DNA of 64,000 nucleotides from Burkholderiaceae bacterium (lineage in GTDB: Bacteria; Pseudomonadota; Gammaproteobacteria; Burkholderiales; Burkholderiaceae_C): assembly GCA_913776825.1 (NCBI GenBank), contig CAJYPV010000007.1, positions 186,001 through 250,000 of the forward strand. The letters run 5' to 3'. Below the pieces are notes generated by a model that had not been told where the DNA came from, made no database searches, and saw nothing but the letters and a program-made list of their open reading frames with translations. Below, piece after piece: positions 39,514-48,768 of the stretch (within the stretch, counting starts at the first letter, position 1; every line of letters starts with the position of its first letter). The position numbers were made by a program, and so were the translations under genes.

Positions 39514-40248
39514 TCAGTGCTGCAGGATCTTCGCCAGGAAGTCCTTGGCGCGAGGCGAACGCTCGTCGGGCTTGCCGAAGAAGTCTTCCTTGACGCAATC
39601 CTCGATCACCTTGCCGGCATCCATGAAGATGACGCGATGGCTGACCTTCTTGGCGAAACCCATTTCATGGGTCACGCACATCATGGTCATGCCTTCGTTG
39701 GCCAGTTGCACCATCACGTCCAGCACTTCGCCGACCATTTCCGGGTCCAGCGCCGAGGTGGGTTCGTCGAACAGCATCACGATCGGATCCATCGACAGCG
39801 CGCGTGCAATCGCCACGCGTTGCTGCTGACCGCCGGACAGCTGGCCAGGGAACTTGTCCTTGTGGGCCATCAGGCCCACGCGGTCGAGCATCTTCAGGCC
39901 GCGGGCCTTGGCGTCGTCCAGGCTGCGGCCCAGCACCTTGACCTGCGCGATGGTCAGGTTCTCGGTCACCGACAGATGCGGGAACAGCTCGAAGTGCTGG
40001 AACACCATGCCGACGCGCGAGCGCAGCTTCGGCAGATTGGTCTTGGGATCGGACAGGCTGATGCCGTCCACCACGATGTCGCCCTTCTGGAAAGGCTCCA
40101 GCGCGTTCACCGTCTTGATGAGCGTGGACTTGCCCGAACCCGACGGGCCGCACACCACCACCACTTCACCCTTCTTGATGGTGGTCGAGCAATCGGTCAG
40201 CACCTGGAACGGGCCGTACCACTTGGAGACGTTCTTGATTTCGATCAT
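39514..40248 (-). CDS. gltL: Glutamate/aspartate ABC transporter ATP-binding protein
   Basis: This is the ATPase of a polar amino-acid uptake system. The 244-residue protein has Walker [10 protein letters not shown] (about 33), Q-loop [12 protein letters not shown], signature [15 protein letters not shown] (about 135), Walker [15 protein letters not shown] and the switch His in CVTHEMGFA. It is the last gene of a four-gene operon (gltI-J-K-L), 12 bp after gltK. Confidence 0.94.
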   Translation of the reverse strand: MIEIKNVSKWYGPFQVLTDCSTTIKKGEVVVVCGPSGSGKSTLIKTVNALEPFQKGDIVVDGISLSDPKTNLPKLRSRVGMVFQHFELFPHLSVTENLTIAQVKVLGRSLDDAKARGLKMLDRVGLMAHKDKFPGQLSGGQQQRVAIARALSMDPIVMLFDEPTSALDPEMVGEVLDVMVQLANEGMTMMCVTHEMGFAKKVSHRVIFMDAGKVIEDCVKEDFFGKPDERSPRAKDFLAKILQH

Positions 40249-40260
40249 GGCGAGTGGACC

Positions 40261-40929
40261 TCAGCGAATGATGGCGATCTTCTTCTGCAGCCGACGGACC
40301 AGCATGGACAGGCTGAAGCAGATGACAAAGTAGACGGCGGCGGCGACCAGATAGGTTTCCACCGGACGGTTGAAGTTCTTGCCGGCAACCTCGAAGCCCT
40401 TCAGCAGGTCATAAGCGCCGATCGCATAGACCAGCGAGGTGTCCTGGAACAGCACGATGGTCTGCGTCAACAGCACCGGCAGCATGTTGCGGAAGGCCTG
40501 CGGCAGCACCACCAGCTGCATGGTCTGGCGATAGGTCATGCCCATGGCGTAACCGGCAAACACCTGACCGCGCGACACCGACTGGATGCCGGCGCGCATG
40601 ATCTCGGAGAAGTAGGTCGCCTCGAACAGGATGAAGGTGATGATGGCCGACTTCTCGGCGCCCACGTTCACGCCCAGGTAAGGGATCAGCAGGAAGAACC
40701 ACAGGATCACCATCACCAGCGGGATGGAGCGCAGCGTGTCCACATAGAACGCGGCCGGCCGCTCCAGCCAGGCCCGGCCGGACAGACGCATCAGCGCCAG
40801 CAGCGTGCCCAGCACGATGCCGCCCAGCGTGGCGATCAGAGTGAGCTGCACCGAGAACATCAGTCCCTTCAGGACGAACGACTGCAGCACCTCCCAGGTC
40901 AGGAAGGAAAAGTCCAACTGCGACATCAC
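40261..40929 (-). CDS. gltK: Glutamate/aspartate ABC transporter permease GltK
   Basis: One of two inner-membrane permeases of the transporter. The 222-residue protein has about five membrane spans and the HisM-type EAA loop around [34 protein letters not shown]-like sequence, here [14 protein letters not shown]. The ATG at 40927-40929 overlaps the gltJ stop by 4 bp. Confidence 0.93.
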   Translation of the reverse strand: [222 protein letters not shown]

Positions 40930-41663
40930 TTGGCCCCCAGGATGCCGGGCACCCGTACATACGCCTCGATGAGTTTCGCGACGCGGTTGATCAGGAAGGC
41001 GGAGATGAAATAGAGCAAGGTCACCGGCAGGAAGATCTGCACGAAGCTCGATTGCTCCGAGGCCTGCTGCGCGAACTGGGCCAGTTCAGGAATGCTCACC
41101 GCGAAGGCGACGGCCGAGTTCTTGACGATGTTCATGCTCTCGCTGGTCAGCGGCGGGATGACGATGCGGAAGGCCATCGGCAGCAGCACGAAACGGTAGG
41201 TCTGCGGCAAGGTCAGACCCAGCGCCTGACCCGCGAAGCGCTGGCCCTTGGGCAGCGTCAGGATGCCGGCCTTGACCTGTTCAGCGACCCGCGCCGAGGT
41301 GAACAACCCGATCGCGATCACCACCAGCACTGACGCCGGCACGCTCGCGAACATCGGGAACAGCCGCGGCACCACGTGATACCAGAGGAACAACTGGACG
41401 ATCAGCGGGATGTTGCGGAAGAGCTCGGTGTAGGCCTCCCCCAACCACGCCAGCTTGCGGTTCGGCACCGTTCGAAGAATGCCGATCAGCGAGCCGGCGA
41501 CCATGGCCACCGCCAGGCCCAGGATCGAGATGCCCATGGTCCAGCCCCAGGCATGGACCATGGCATCCAGGTAGGTTTCATAGCCGGCGGCACCGAAGCA
41601 TTTCGGCGCCACTTCTTCCGTCACCATGTCGGTGCAGTAAAGCTGCCAATCCCAACTCGGCAT
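40926..41663 (-). CDS. gltJ: Glutamate/aspartate ABC transporter permease GltJ
   Basis: The partner permease, 245 residues, with the GltJ-style N-terminus (MPSWDWQLYCTDMVTEE...) carrying an extra short segment before TM1, then IPLIVQLFLWYHVVPRLFP and the EAA region VAEQVKAGILTLPKGQRFAGQALG. It lies after gltI, separated by 110 bp with a strong hairpin, and is coupled to gltK by a 4-bp overlap. Confidence 0.93.
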   Translation of the reverse strand: MPSWDWQLYCTDMVTEEVAPKCFGAAGYETYLDAMVHAWGWTMGISILGLAVAMVAGSLIGILRTVPNRKLAWLGEAYTELFRNIPLIVQLFLWYHVVPRLFPMFASVPASVLVVIAIGLFTSARVAEQVKAGILTLPKGQRFAGQALGLTLPQTYRFVLLPMAFRIVIPPLTSESMNIVKNSAVAFAVSIPELAQFAQQASEQSSFVQIFLPVTLLYFISAFLINRVAKLIEAYVRVPGILGAK

Positions 41664-41723
41664 GGCTCACTCCCATCCATAAAGCAAAGGGCCGCCAGCC
41701 TGCGGCCCATCGTTGCTGGAAAC

Positions 41724-41754
41724 TCAACGCGGCGCCTCGAGGGCGCCGCGTTGA
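41724..41754 (-). other. Intercistronic hairpin between gltI and gltJ
   Basis: A perfect 13-bp stem (arms TCAACGCGGCGCC and GGCGCCGCGTTGA) around a 5-nt loop lies just after the gltI stop. There is no T-run in the minus direction. Such hairpins after binding-protein genes commonly stabilise the upstream mRNA and let less transcript continue into the permeases. Confidence 0.8.
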
Positions 41755-41772
41755 TTCACATCGCCGACGCCA

Positions 41773-42666
41773 TCACTTCTTGGCGTATTCCTCGACCGGC
41801 TTGTCGTTGGGCGTGGCCCAGGCCGCCTTGGTGGCGTCCGACAGCGGCAGGTTGACCTTGGTGTTGGTCGGCGGAATCGGTTGCATGAACCACTTGTCGT
41901 AGAGCTTGGCGATGTCGCCAGACTTCATCATGGCCTTGATGCTGTCGTCGACGGCCTTCTTGAAGGCGGGATCGTCCTTGCGGATCATGATGGCGATCGG
42001 CTCGACCGACAGGGTTTCGCCGACGATCTTGTAGTCCGCCGGAGCGCGCGACTTGGCGATGTTGCCGGCCAGGATCTGACCGTCCATCACGAAGGCATCG
42101 GCACGGCCCGATTCCAGCAGCAGGAAGCTGTCGGCGTGGTCCTTGCCCAGCACTTCCTTGAAGTCCACGCCATTGGCGCGCTCATGCTTGCGCAGCAGCT
42201 GGACCGAGGTGGTGCCAGTGGTGGTAGCGACCGTCTTGCCGTTCAGCTGGCTGATCGAGGTGATGCCCGAGGCGGCCTTCACGGCGATGCGCACTTCCTC
42301 GACGTAGGTGGTGACCGCGAAGGCCACGTCCTTCTGACGGGTCAGGTTGTTGGTGGTGGAGCCGCATTCGATGTCGACCGTGCCGTTCTGCACCAGCGGC
42401 ACGCGGTTCTGCGAAGTCACCGGCTGGTACTTGATGTCCAGCTTGGACAGGCCCAGCTGCTTCTGCACATCGGCCAGGACGCGCTGGCAGATTTCCACGT
42501 GATAGCCGACGTACTTGCCGTCGCCCAGGGTGTAGGACAACGCACCCGAGGACTCCCGCACGCCCATGGTGACGACGCCCGAGTCCTTGATCTTCTTCAG
42601 CGTGTCGGCTTGCGCCACACCGACCAGGGCCGCGCCGAGGGCCACGACCAGCAATGCCTTTTTCAT
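41773..42666 (-). CDS. gltI: Glutamate/aspartate-binding periplasmic protein
   Basis: This is the solute receptor of the transporter. The 297-residue protein starts at ATG 42664-42666 with GGAG 7 nt upstream, and has a Sec signal peptide (KKALLVVALGAALVGVAQA). The mature protein carries family segments GVVTMGVRESSGALSYTLG, IECGSTTNNLTRQKDVAF, TVATTTGTTSVQLLRKHE and YDKWFMQPIPP, all typical of the GltI/DEBP family for Glu and Asp. A frame extending 12 codons upstream is unlikely. It is the first gene of the operon and follows the LysR gene on the same strand. Confidence 0.95.
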   Translation of the reverse strand: MKKALLVVALGAALVGVAQADTLKKIKDSGVVTMGVRESSGALSYTLGDGKYVGYHVEICQRVLADVQKQLGLSKLDIKYQPVTSQNRVPLVQNGTVDIECGSTTNNLTRQKDVAFAVTTYVEEVRIAVKAASGITSISQLNGKTVATTTGTTSVQLLRKHERANGVDFKEVLGKDHADSFLLLESGRADAFVMDGQILAGNIAKSRAPADYKIVGETLSVEPIAIMIRKDDPAFKKAVDDSIKAMMKSGDIAKLYDKWFMQPIPPTNTKVNLPLSDATKAAWATPNDKPVEEYAKK

Positions 42667-42787
42667 AAGTGCTCCTGCAAGTTCGGAATCAGTTTTTTTC
42701 AACGGCGAAGCAGACCACGGGTCGCCCGTTCACCGGGTAGGGAGTATTACGCATCTGCAACACATGCGTCGACGCGGCATGCAGGTT

Positions 42788-43717
42788 TCATGCCGCCGCG
42801 CCCGACGCCTGGGTCAGGAAATTCCATAACGATTGAGCGACCGGCTTGACGCGTCGCGCCGTGCCCTGGCGCTCGCGGTACATCCGCAGCTCCATGTCGA
42901 GTTCATACCGGCCCGGCTCCGCCGCCCGCACCAGGCGGCGCGCCTTGACCTCCTTCTTGACCGAGCTGGCCGGCAGGAAGGCCAGGCCATGCCCCTCCAG
43001 CGCCATCGCCTTGAGGCTCTCGGCCATGTCGGTCTCGAACACCGATTCCAGATTCAGCGGTTGGGCCGAGTCCTTCACGATGAGCTCCACCAGGCGACCG
43101 AGGTACGCGCCCGAGGCGTAGCTGAGAAACGGGATCTTATGGCCCGGATGGCCGGCGATGCGGAACATCGGCGCGCCGTCCGCGTCCGCCTTCGCATAGG
43201 CGGACAGGGTTTCGTGTCCGAGCGAGACCGACTCATAGCGCTCCGGGTCCAGCTGCAGCGGCTGGCTCGGGTGGTGATAGACCACCAGCAGATCGCAATT
43301 GCCTTCGCTGAGCTGCAAGGTGGCGTCGTGGACATTGAGCGCATTGAGCCGGCACTTCACTTCGCCGAAGCGCTGGCGCAGCTCCATCAACCAATGCGGG
43401 AAGAAGCTGAAGGACAGCGAGTGCGGCACCGCGAACTCGATCATGTCCTGGCCCGCCGACTGATGGCTGCGCAGCATGTTGCGCGTCGCCTGCAGGTTGC
43501 CCAGCAGGTCGACGGCCTGACCCAGCAGCGTCTCGCCGGCTGCTGTGAGTCGGGTCGGGTAGGACGACCGGTCCACCAGGTCCACCCCGGCCCAGGCCTC
43601 CAGCGCCTGAATGCGGCGCGAGAACGCGGGTTGGGTCACATGCCGGAGCTGGGCCGAGCGCGAGAAGCTGCGCGTCTCCGCCAGACTGACAAAGTCTTCA
43701 AGCCATTTGGTTTCCAC
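42788..43717 (-). CDS. LysR-family transcriptional regulator (GTG start)
   Basis: The 309-residue protein has an N-terminal winged helix-turn-helix (METKWLEDFVSLAETRSFSRSAQLRHVTQPAFSRRIQALE, motif given by its LysR core SQPALSRRI-like VTQPAFSRRI) and a C-terminal periplasmic-binding-like effector domain. The start is GTG at 43715-43717. It lies upstream of gltI in the same direction with a 121-bp gap, so it probably controls glutamate/aspartate uptake, although a LysR gene beside its target is more often divergent. The ligand is unknown. Confidence 0.9.
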   Translation of the reverse strand: METKWLEDFVSLAETRSFSRSAQLRHVTQPAFSRRIQALEAWAGVDLVDRSSYPTRLTAAGETLLGQAVDLLGNLQATRNMLRSHQSAGQDMIEFAVPHSLSFSFFPHWLMELRQRFGEVKCRLNALNVHDATLQLSEGNCDLLVVYHHPSQPLQLDPERYESVSLGHETLSAYAKADADGAPMFRIAGHPGHKIPFLSYASGAYLGRLVELIVKDSAQPLNLESVFETDMAESLKAMALEGHGLAFLPASSVKKEVKARRLVRAAEPGRYELDMELRMYRERQGTARRVKPVAQSLWNFLTQASGAAA

Positions 43718-43867
43718 GGCGCGCAGTTTAGCCGCGCCCCTCGGCGTTCTGCGGCGGCGCGCTCAGGGTAAATCCGGAGTGAACCCGCGAACGCGGTGGC
43801 GGAATCCACCGGACGACCGTCGCGGCTTGGCGACTCTCCTGCCGACGTTTCGCGGATTCAAAACTCA

Positions 43868-43891
43868 GCATTCGCGACGTCGCGTGAATGC
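43868..43891 (-). terminator. Stem-loop after the ABC exporter gene
   Basis: On the minus strand GCATTC and GAATGC flank the palindrome GCGACGTCGC (one bulged base), followed by TGAGTTTTG. It lies 64 bp after the ABC exporter stop and is a plausible terminator. The remaining 43718-43954 gap holds the LysR promoter and no visible gene. Confidence 0.45.
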
Positions 43892-43954
43892 CGCATGCCG
43901 ACCCTCGGCCGAAACCTGGCGCAGATCCAGCGCAATGACCGTTCGCTCAGCCGA

Positions 43955-45847
43955 TCACGACGCGGACGGCTCGCCAGACGCTTGCGCCTGTCCGCCGCCC
44001 GCCTGCTGCAGAGCCCACATCTGCGCATAGCGACCGCCCAGCGCCAGCAGTTCGTGATGCCGGCCCCGTTCGATGATGCGGCCCTGCTCCATCACCAGGA
44101 TCTCGTGCGCATCCACGATGGTGGACAGCCGATGCGCAATCACCAGCACCGTCTTGTTCTGCGCGGCGGCTTCGAGCTCGGCCTGGATCGCGCGCTCATT
44201 GCGCGAATCCAGCGCGGAGGTCGCCTCGTCGAAGATCAGGATCGGCGGATTCTTCAGCAGCGTGCGCGCGATCGCCACACGCTGCTTCTCCCCGCCGGAC
44301 AGCTTCAGGCCGCGCTCGCCGACCATCGTCTGATAGCCCTGCGGCAGGCTCTGGATGAACTCATGCACATGGGCGGCGCGGGCCGCGCCCTCGATCTCCG
44401 CCATCGTCGCGTCCGGCCGGCCATACGCGATGTTGTAGGCGATGCTGTCGTTGAACAGCACCGTGTCCTGCGGCACGATGCCGATCGCACGGCGCAGGCT
44501 GTCCTGGGTGACCTCGGTCAGGTCCTGCCCGTCGATGGTGATGCGGCCCTGGCCCACGTCATAGAACCGATACAGCAAACGCGCGAGCGTGCTCTTGCCC
44601 GATCCGCTCGGCCCCACCACCGCGACCTTGCGGCCGGCCGGAATTTCCAGGCTCACGCCCTTGAGGATCGGGCGCTGCGGCTCATAAGCGAAGTGGACAT
44701 CCTCGAAGCGCACGGTGGCGCCGCTCACCACCAGCGGCTGCGCGCTGGGTCGATCCGCGATCTCGCGCTCACGCGAGAGGAGGCCGAACATCTTGTCCAG
44801 ATCGGTCAGGCTCTGCTTGATCTCGCGGTAGATGACGCCGAGGAAATTCAGCGGGATGTAGAGCTGGATCATGAACGCATTGATCATCACCAGATCGCCC
44901 AGACTCATGCGCCCGGCCACCACGCCCTCGGTCGCGCGCCACAGCATGGCCACCAGCGCGATCGCGATGATCAGTTGCTGGCCGCTGTTGAGCATCGCCA
45001 GCGTCGACTGCGACTTGAGCTGCACCCGGCGAAGCTCTTCCAGGCTCTTGTCATAGCGCCGCGCCTCGAAGTCTTCATTGTTGAAGTACTTCACCGTCTC
45101 GTAATTGAGCAGCGAATCGATGGCCTTCGAATGCGCCACCGAATCCAGCTCATTGAGCTTGCGACGGAATTGGGTGCGCCATTCGGTGACCCAAATCGTG
45201 AAGCCGATGTAGAAGGTCAGCGCCGCGCCGGTGATCACCGCGAACAGCGCATCGAACTTCACCGACAGCAGGCTGAGCACCAGCACGACTTCGATCAGCG
45301 TCGGAAAGATGCTGTAGAGCGAATAGGAGATCAGCGAGTTCACCGCGCGGGTGCCGCGCTCGATGTCGCGGGTCATGCCACCCGTCTGGCGCTCGAGATG
45401 AAAGCGCAGGCTCAGGTCATGCAGATGGCGGAACACCTGCAGCGAGATGCTGCGTGAGGCGCCTTCGGTCGCCTTCGAGAAGATCAGCTCACGCGCTTCG
45501 GTGAACAGCGAGGTGCACAGTCGCAGCAGGCCATAGGCCACCAACAGACCGACCGGCACCACCATCAGGGCCTGCGGTGAACCGGGCGAGATGTCCAGGC
45601 TGTCGACGAGCCGCTTGAGCAACAGCGGCACGCCCACATTCGCCAGCTTGGCGCCGACCATGAACGCCAGCGCGAAGCCGACGCGCCAGCGATAGCGCCA
45701 GAAATAGGGCAACAGCCGGGCGACGGTGTGCCAGTCGCCCCGCGCTGCGGGCGGTGCGACGGCGGCGGTCGATGAGGGAGCGTTGCTGACACCGCCCACC
45801 ACGGACGGTGCAGGCGGCGGCGAATCGGGAAGGGTGGAACGACGCAT
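43955..45847 (-). CDS. ABC exporter, Atm1/ABCB7-like
   Basis: A half-size exporter with an N-terminal six-span membrane domain and a C-terminal ATPase: Walker [10 protein letters not shown], signature LSGGEKQRVAIARTLL, Walker B ILIFDEATSALD and H-loop IAHRLSTI. The membrane domain has the Atm1/HMT features ALNRFHLERQTGGMTRDIERG-like RFHLERQTGGMTRDIERG and YFNNEDFE, which point to glutathione-conjugate or heavy-metal export. The ATG at 45845-45847 gives 630 residues; a TTG 13 codons upstream is less likely. It is divergent from a thioesterase gene. Confidence 0.92.
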   Translation of the reverse strand: MRRSTLPDSPPPAPSVVGGVSNAPSSTAAVAPPAARGDWHTVARLLPYFWRYRWRVGFALAFMVGAKLANVGVPLLLKRLVDSLDISPGSPQALMVVPVGLLVAYGLLRLCTSLFTEARELIFSKATEGASRSISLQVFRHLHDLSLRFHLERQTGGMTRDIERGTRAVNSLISYSLYSIFPTLIEVVLVLSLLSVKFDALFAVITGAALTFYIGFTIWVTEWRTQFRRKLNELDSVAHSKAIDSLLNYETVKYFNNEDFEARRYDKSLEELRRVQLKSQSTLAMLNSGQQLIIAIALVAMLWRATEGVVAGRMSLGDLVMINAFMIQLYIPLNFLGVIYREIKQSLTDLDKMFGLLSREREIADRPSAQPLVVSGATVRFEDVHFAYEPQRPILKGVSLEIPAGRKVAVVGPSGSGKSTLARLLYRFYDVGQGRITIDGQDLTEVTQDSLRRAIGIVPQDTVLFNDSIAYNIAYGRPDATMAEIEGAARAAHVHEFIQSLPQGYQTMVGERGLKLSGGEKQRVAIARTLLKNPPILIFDEATSALDSRNERAIQAELEAAAQNKTVLVIAHRLSTIVDAHEILVMEQGRIIERGRHHELLALGGRYAQMWALQQAGGGQAQASGEPSAS

Positions 45848-45914
45848 GGTCGGGGGTCGTGTTCTCTGGCGCGTGCTGGACGACAATGGCGATCATTGTC
45901 ACCGTTCCCTCATC

Positions 45915-46349
45915 ATGAGCGCCTCTCACACCCCTCCCCCTCCCGGACTGGCGTCCGCCGCCACTGAAGCGCTGGGCCCGCGCGAACTCGTCATGCGGGT
46001 GATGCCGATGCCGGCCGATGCCAACGGCAATGGCGACATCTTCGGCGGCTGGATCATGGCGCAGGTCGACCTGGCGGGCTCGGTGCTGCCGCTGCGCATT
46101 TCGCGCGGCCGGGTCGCCACCGTCGCGGTGAATGAATTCATCTTCAAGCAGCCCGTGTCCATCGGCGACCTGCTGAGCTTCTATGCCGAGGTCAAGCGCA
46201 TCGGCCGCACCTCCATCACCGTGCATGTGGAAGTCTTTGCCGAGCGCAATCCCGCCAATCCGCATGTGGTGAAAGTGACTGAAGCCAATCTCACCTATGT
46301 CGCCATTGACCGGGACGGCAAACCTCGCGCATTCGCACAACAAGGGTGA
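45915..46349 (+). CDS. Acyl-CoA thioesterase, YciA-like hotdog fold
   Basis: The 144-residue protein matches the YciA type: RVMPMPADANGNGDIFGGWIMAQ with the conserved N-G-DIFGGW motif containing the catalytic Asp, followed by VATVAVNEFIFKQPV and a strand rich in VKRIGRTSITVHVEV. YciA hydrolyses many acyl-CoAs in the cytoplasm. The ATG at 45915 starts the family-like region after a short Pro-rich tail. It is divergent from the ABC exporter (67 bp gap). Confidence 0.92.
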   Translation: MSASHTPPPPGLASAATEALGPRELVMRVMPMPADANGNGDIFGGWIMAQVDLAGSVLPLRISRGRVATVAVNEFIFKQPVSIGDLLSFYAEVKRIGRTSITVHVEVFAERNPANPHVVKVTEANLTYVAIDRDGKPRAFAQQG

Positions 46350-46517
46350 GATCGGGCGAAAGCCGCATGGCATGGGGCCAAATCGCCCCATAGGCTACGT
46401 AGATACCGCAGCCATGCGGTTTTTGACGGGTGGGATACTGATTCATCGGGTTCCCTGCCGCCGATCACCGTCGTGCGCGGCACATGGGCGCCCACCCGTT
46501 CTCGACGTTGATCCCCC

Positions 46518-47861
46518 ATGCTGTCCACGCCCACCTCTCCCGCCACGCCGGTCGTCAAGCCGCCGTTCTACAAGCAGTTGTATGTCCAGGTGCTGATCGC
46601 GATCACCATCGGCATCCTGCTCGGCCATTTCGAACCGTCTTACGCCACCACGCTGAAGCCGCTCGGCGATGCCTTCATCAAGCTGGTGAAGATGATCATC
46701 GCGCCGGTGATCTTCCTGACCATCGTCACCGGCATTGCGGGCATGACCCACCTCAAGGCGGTGGGCCGGGTGTTCGGCAAGGCGATGGCCTATTTCCTGT
46801 TCTTCAGCACCCTCGCGCTGATCATCGGCATGGTGGTGGCGAACGTGGTGCAGCCGGGCGCCGGCATGAATGTCAACGTCGCCGAGCTGGACCAGAAAGA
46901 GGTCAACAGCTACGTGCAGAAGACGCATGACCTGACGCTGACCGGCTTCCTGATGGACATCATCCCGAAGACGCTGCTGAGCGCCTTCGTGGACGGCAAC
47001 ATCCTGCAGACGCTGTTCGTCGCGGTGCTGTTCGGCATCTCGCTGGCGCTGGTCGGCGAGCGCGGCAAGCCGGTGCAGACACTGCTGGAGTCGCTGACCG
47101 CGCCGGTCTTCCGTCTGGTGCACATCCTGATGAAGGCCGCCCCGATCGGCGCGCTCGGCGCGATGGCCTTCACCATCGGCAAGTACGGCCTGGCGGTGTT
47201 GCTGAACCTGGCCTGGCTGGTCGGCAGCTTCTATGTCACTTCGCTGCTGTTCGTGCTGGTCGTGCTGGGCGTCGTGGCCAAGCTCTGCGGCTTCTCGATT
47301 CTGAAGCTGATCCGCTATCTGAAGGCCGAGCTGCTGCTGGTGCTGGGCACGTCGTCGTCGGAATCGGCGCTGCCGTCGCTGATGGAGAAGATGGAGAACG
47401 CCGGCTGCGAGAAGACCGTGGTCGGTCTGGTCGTGCCGACGGGCTACTCGTTCAACCTGGACGGCACCAACATCTACATGACGCTGGCGGCGCTGTTCAT
47501 CGCGCAGGCCACCAACACCGAGCTGACGCTCGGCCACCAGATCACCCTGCTCCTGGTCGCGATGCTGAGCTCCAAGGGCGCGGCGGGCGTCACCGGCGCG
47601 GGCTTCATCACCCTGGCGGCGACCTTGTCGGTGGTGCCTGAAGTGCCGGTCGCCGGCATGGCGCTGATCCTCGGCGTCGATCGCTTCATGTCGGAATGCC
47701 GCTCGCTGACCAACTTCATCGGCAACGCCGTGGCCACCATCGTGGTGTCGAAGTGGGAAAACGCGCTGGACAAGGGCGCGCTGGACCGCGCCCTGAATGG
47801 CTCGGCGATCGATCCTGATGATCTGCCGATCCGCGTGGCGGGGCCGGCGGAGAACGCCTGA
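46518..47861 (+). CDS. dctA: C4-dicarboxylate/cation symporter
   Basis: The 447-residue inner-membrane protein belongs to the DAACS family. It has the serine-rich re-entrant loop [16 protein letters not shown] (about 275), the substrate-site motif [16 protein letters not shown] (about 308), [20 protein letters not shown] (about 352), and the [16 protein letters not shown] signature. These match DctA, which takes up succinate, fumarate and malate. It ends in ...GPAENA with the stop inside the 11-bp repeat described separately, and is followed by a strong terminator. Confidence 0.94.
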   Translation: MLSTPTSPATPVVKPPFYKQLYVQVLIAITIGILLGHFEPSYATTLKPLGDAFIKLVKMIIAPVIFLTIVTGIAGMTHLKAVGRVFGKAMAYFLFFSTLALIIGMVVANVVQPGAGMNVNVAELDQKEVNSYVQKTHDLTLTGFLMDIIPKTLLSAFVDGNILQTLFVAVLFGISLALVGERGKPVQTLLESLTAPVFRLVHILMKAAPIGALGAMAFTIGKYGLAVLLNLAWLVGSFYVTSLLFVLVVLGVVAKLCGFSILKLIRYLKAELLLVLGTSSSESALPSLMEKMENAGCEKTVVGLVVPTGYSFNLDGTNIYMTLAALFIAQATNTELTLGHQITLLLVAMLSSKGAAGVTGAGFITLAATLSVVPEVPVAGMALILGVDRFMSECRSLTNFIGNAVATIVVSKWENALDKGALDRALNGSAIDPDDLPIRVAGPAENA

Positions 47862-47862
47862 T
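47852..47862. repeat. 11-bp direct repeat, left copy (end of dctA)
   Basis: GAACGCCTGAT includes the last two sense codons (AAC GCC) and the stop (TGA) of dctA. The identical 11 bases recur at 49497-49507, beyond the Fic gene pair. Confidence 0.7.
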
Positions 47863-47897
47863 GACACAGCCGCGCATCAGCGGCTGACGGATCGAAC

Positions 47898-47927
47898 ACG
47901 GGCTTCAGATCGAAGCCCGTTTTTTTC
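47898..47927 (+). terminator. Rho-independent terminator of dctA
   Basis: ACGGGCTTC pairs with GAAGCCCGT (9 bp) around a 5-nt loop, followed by six further T. It lies 37 bp after the dctA stop. Confidence 0.92.
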
Positions 47928-48042
47928 GTCTCGAAGTTGCCGCCAGACGGCCATCGGTGAGTCACGACGACGAGACACCGCCATCACGCTCGCCCAGCCG
48001 CCAAGGCGCCGGGGCGCCGGGGCGCCACCGAGCGCCTGCCGC

Positions 48043-48768
48043 TCACCGACCGCGCGAACGCTTCAGTTCCGCATAACGAGCCAGTGCGTCCTCGTCGTCG
48101 TTGCGGTAGACGATGTTGGCATCCGCCTGATCGACGCCATCCAGCCCCGGCAACGCCTTGAATTGGTCAACCCATCGGGCTCGGGGATGGCAGGGCCGAC
48201 ACAGCGGTTCGAAGTATTGGTCCAGCCTGCGGTCCTGCGGGTACTTCAATTCATGGCTGAGCGCGGCTAGATAGTCGTTTTTCCTGGATGCCAGCCAGTC
48301 GATCGCAAAGCCCGCTCGGTGGCAGAGCTCGGTATGGACCAGCAGCATGGTCCGACCGTTGCCATCCAGAAATGGGTGCCCCCAAACGAAAGCCCCCATC
48401 ACCTCGCCCGGACGGGCCCGCATCCGCGCTCGATCATTGCCGAGCCGCAGACCCCACGCCACCGCTTGTCGGCACAGCTCGGACACCTCGAACTGCAGGC
48501 CATCGCCCTTACCGACGAGGCGTCCCACGCGAAGCTCATGGCGATCCTTGCCGGCCCAAGGATAGAACTCGTGGAAGAGGATGCGATGCACCTGTTGAAA
48601 GTGCCGGTAGGTGAGCGGAACCCGCTCTGCCCGAAGCAACGCCAGCGCTTCTTCGAGATTGCTTTCAAAGAAAAAATGCTCGAGACGTTTGACTTCGTCC
48701 AGGTCCTTGAGACCTTCAACGTTGCGCAGATACCCCCTGCTCTCGAAGTCGTTGAACGGGTCGAACAC
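48043..48768 (-). CDS. Fic-domain protein (probable AMP transferase)
   Basis: Fic enzymes transfer AMP or related groups from nucleotides to protein hydroxyls. The 241-residue protein has the catalytic motif HPFLDGNGRT at residues 131-140 (His131, with the anion-binding GNGR), plus the upstream FHEFYPWAGKDR flap region. The start is GTG at 48766-48768, 53 bp inside the preceding gene, so the two are translated together. The N-terminal LRNVEG resembles the (S/T)xxxE(G/N) inhibitory motif but has Leu in place of Ser/Thr, so the mode of inhibition is uncertain. It may act as the toxin of a two-gene unit. Confidence 0.87.
   Translation of the reverse strand: MFDPFNDFESRGYLRNVEGLKDLDEVKRLEHFFFESNLEEALALLRAERVPLTYRHFQQVHRILFHEFYPWAGKDRHELRVGRLVGKGDGLQFEVSELCRQAVAWGLRLGNDRARMRARPGEVMGAFVWGHPFLDGNGRTMLLVHTELCHRAGFAIDWLASRKNDYLAALSHELKYPQDRRLDQYFEPLCRPCHPRARWVDQFKALPGLDGVDQADANIVYRNDDEDALARYAELKRSRGR

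Noticed and set aside
43718-43954. Remnant gene or mobile element between LysR and the ABC exporter
   Set aside because: Only a stem-loop and promoter-like space can be seen; no protein motif or inverted-repeat ends were found.
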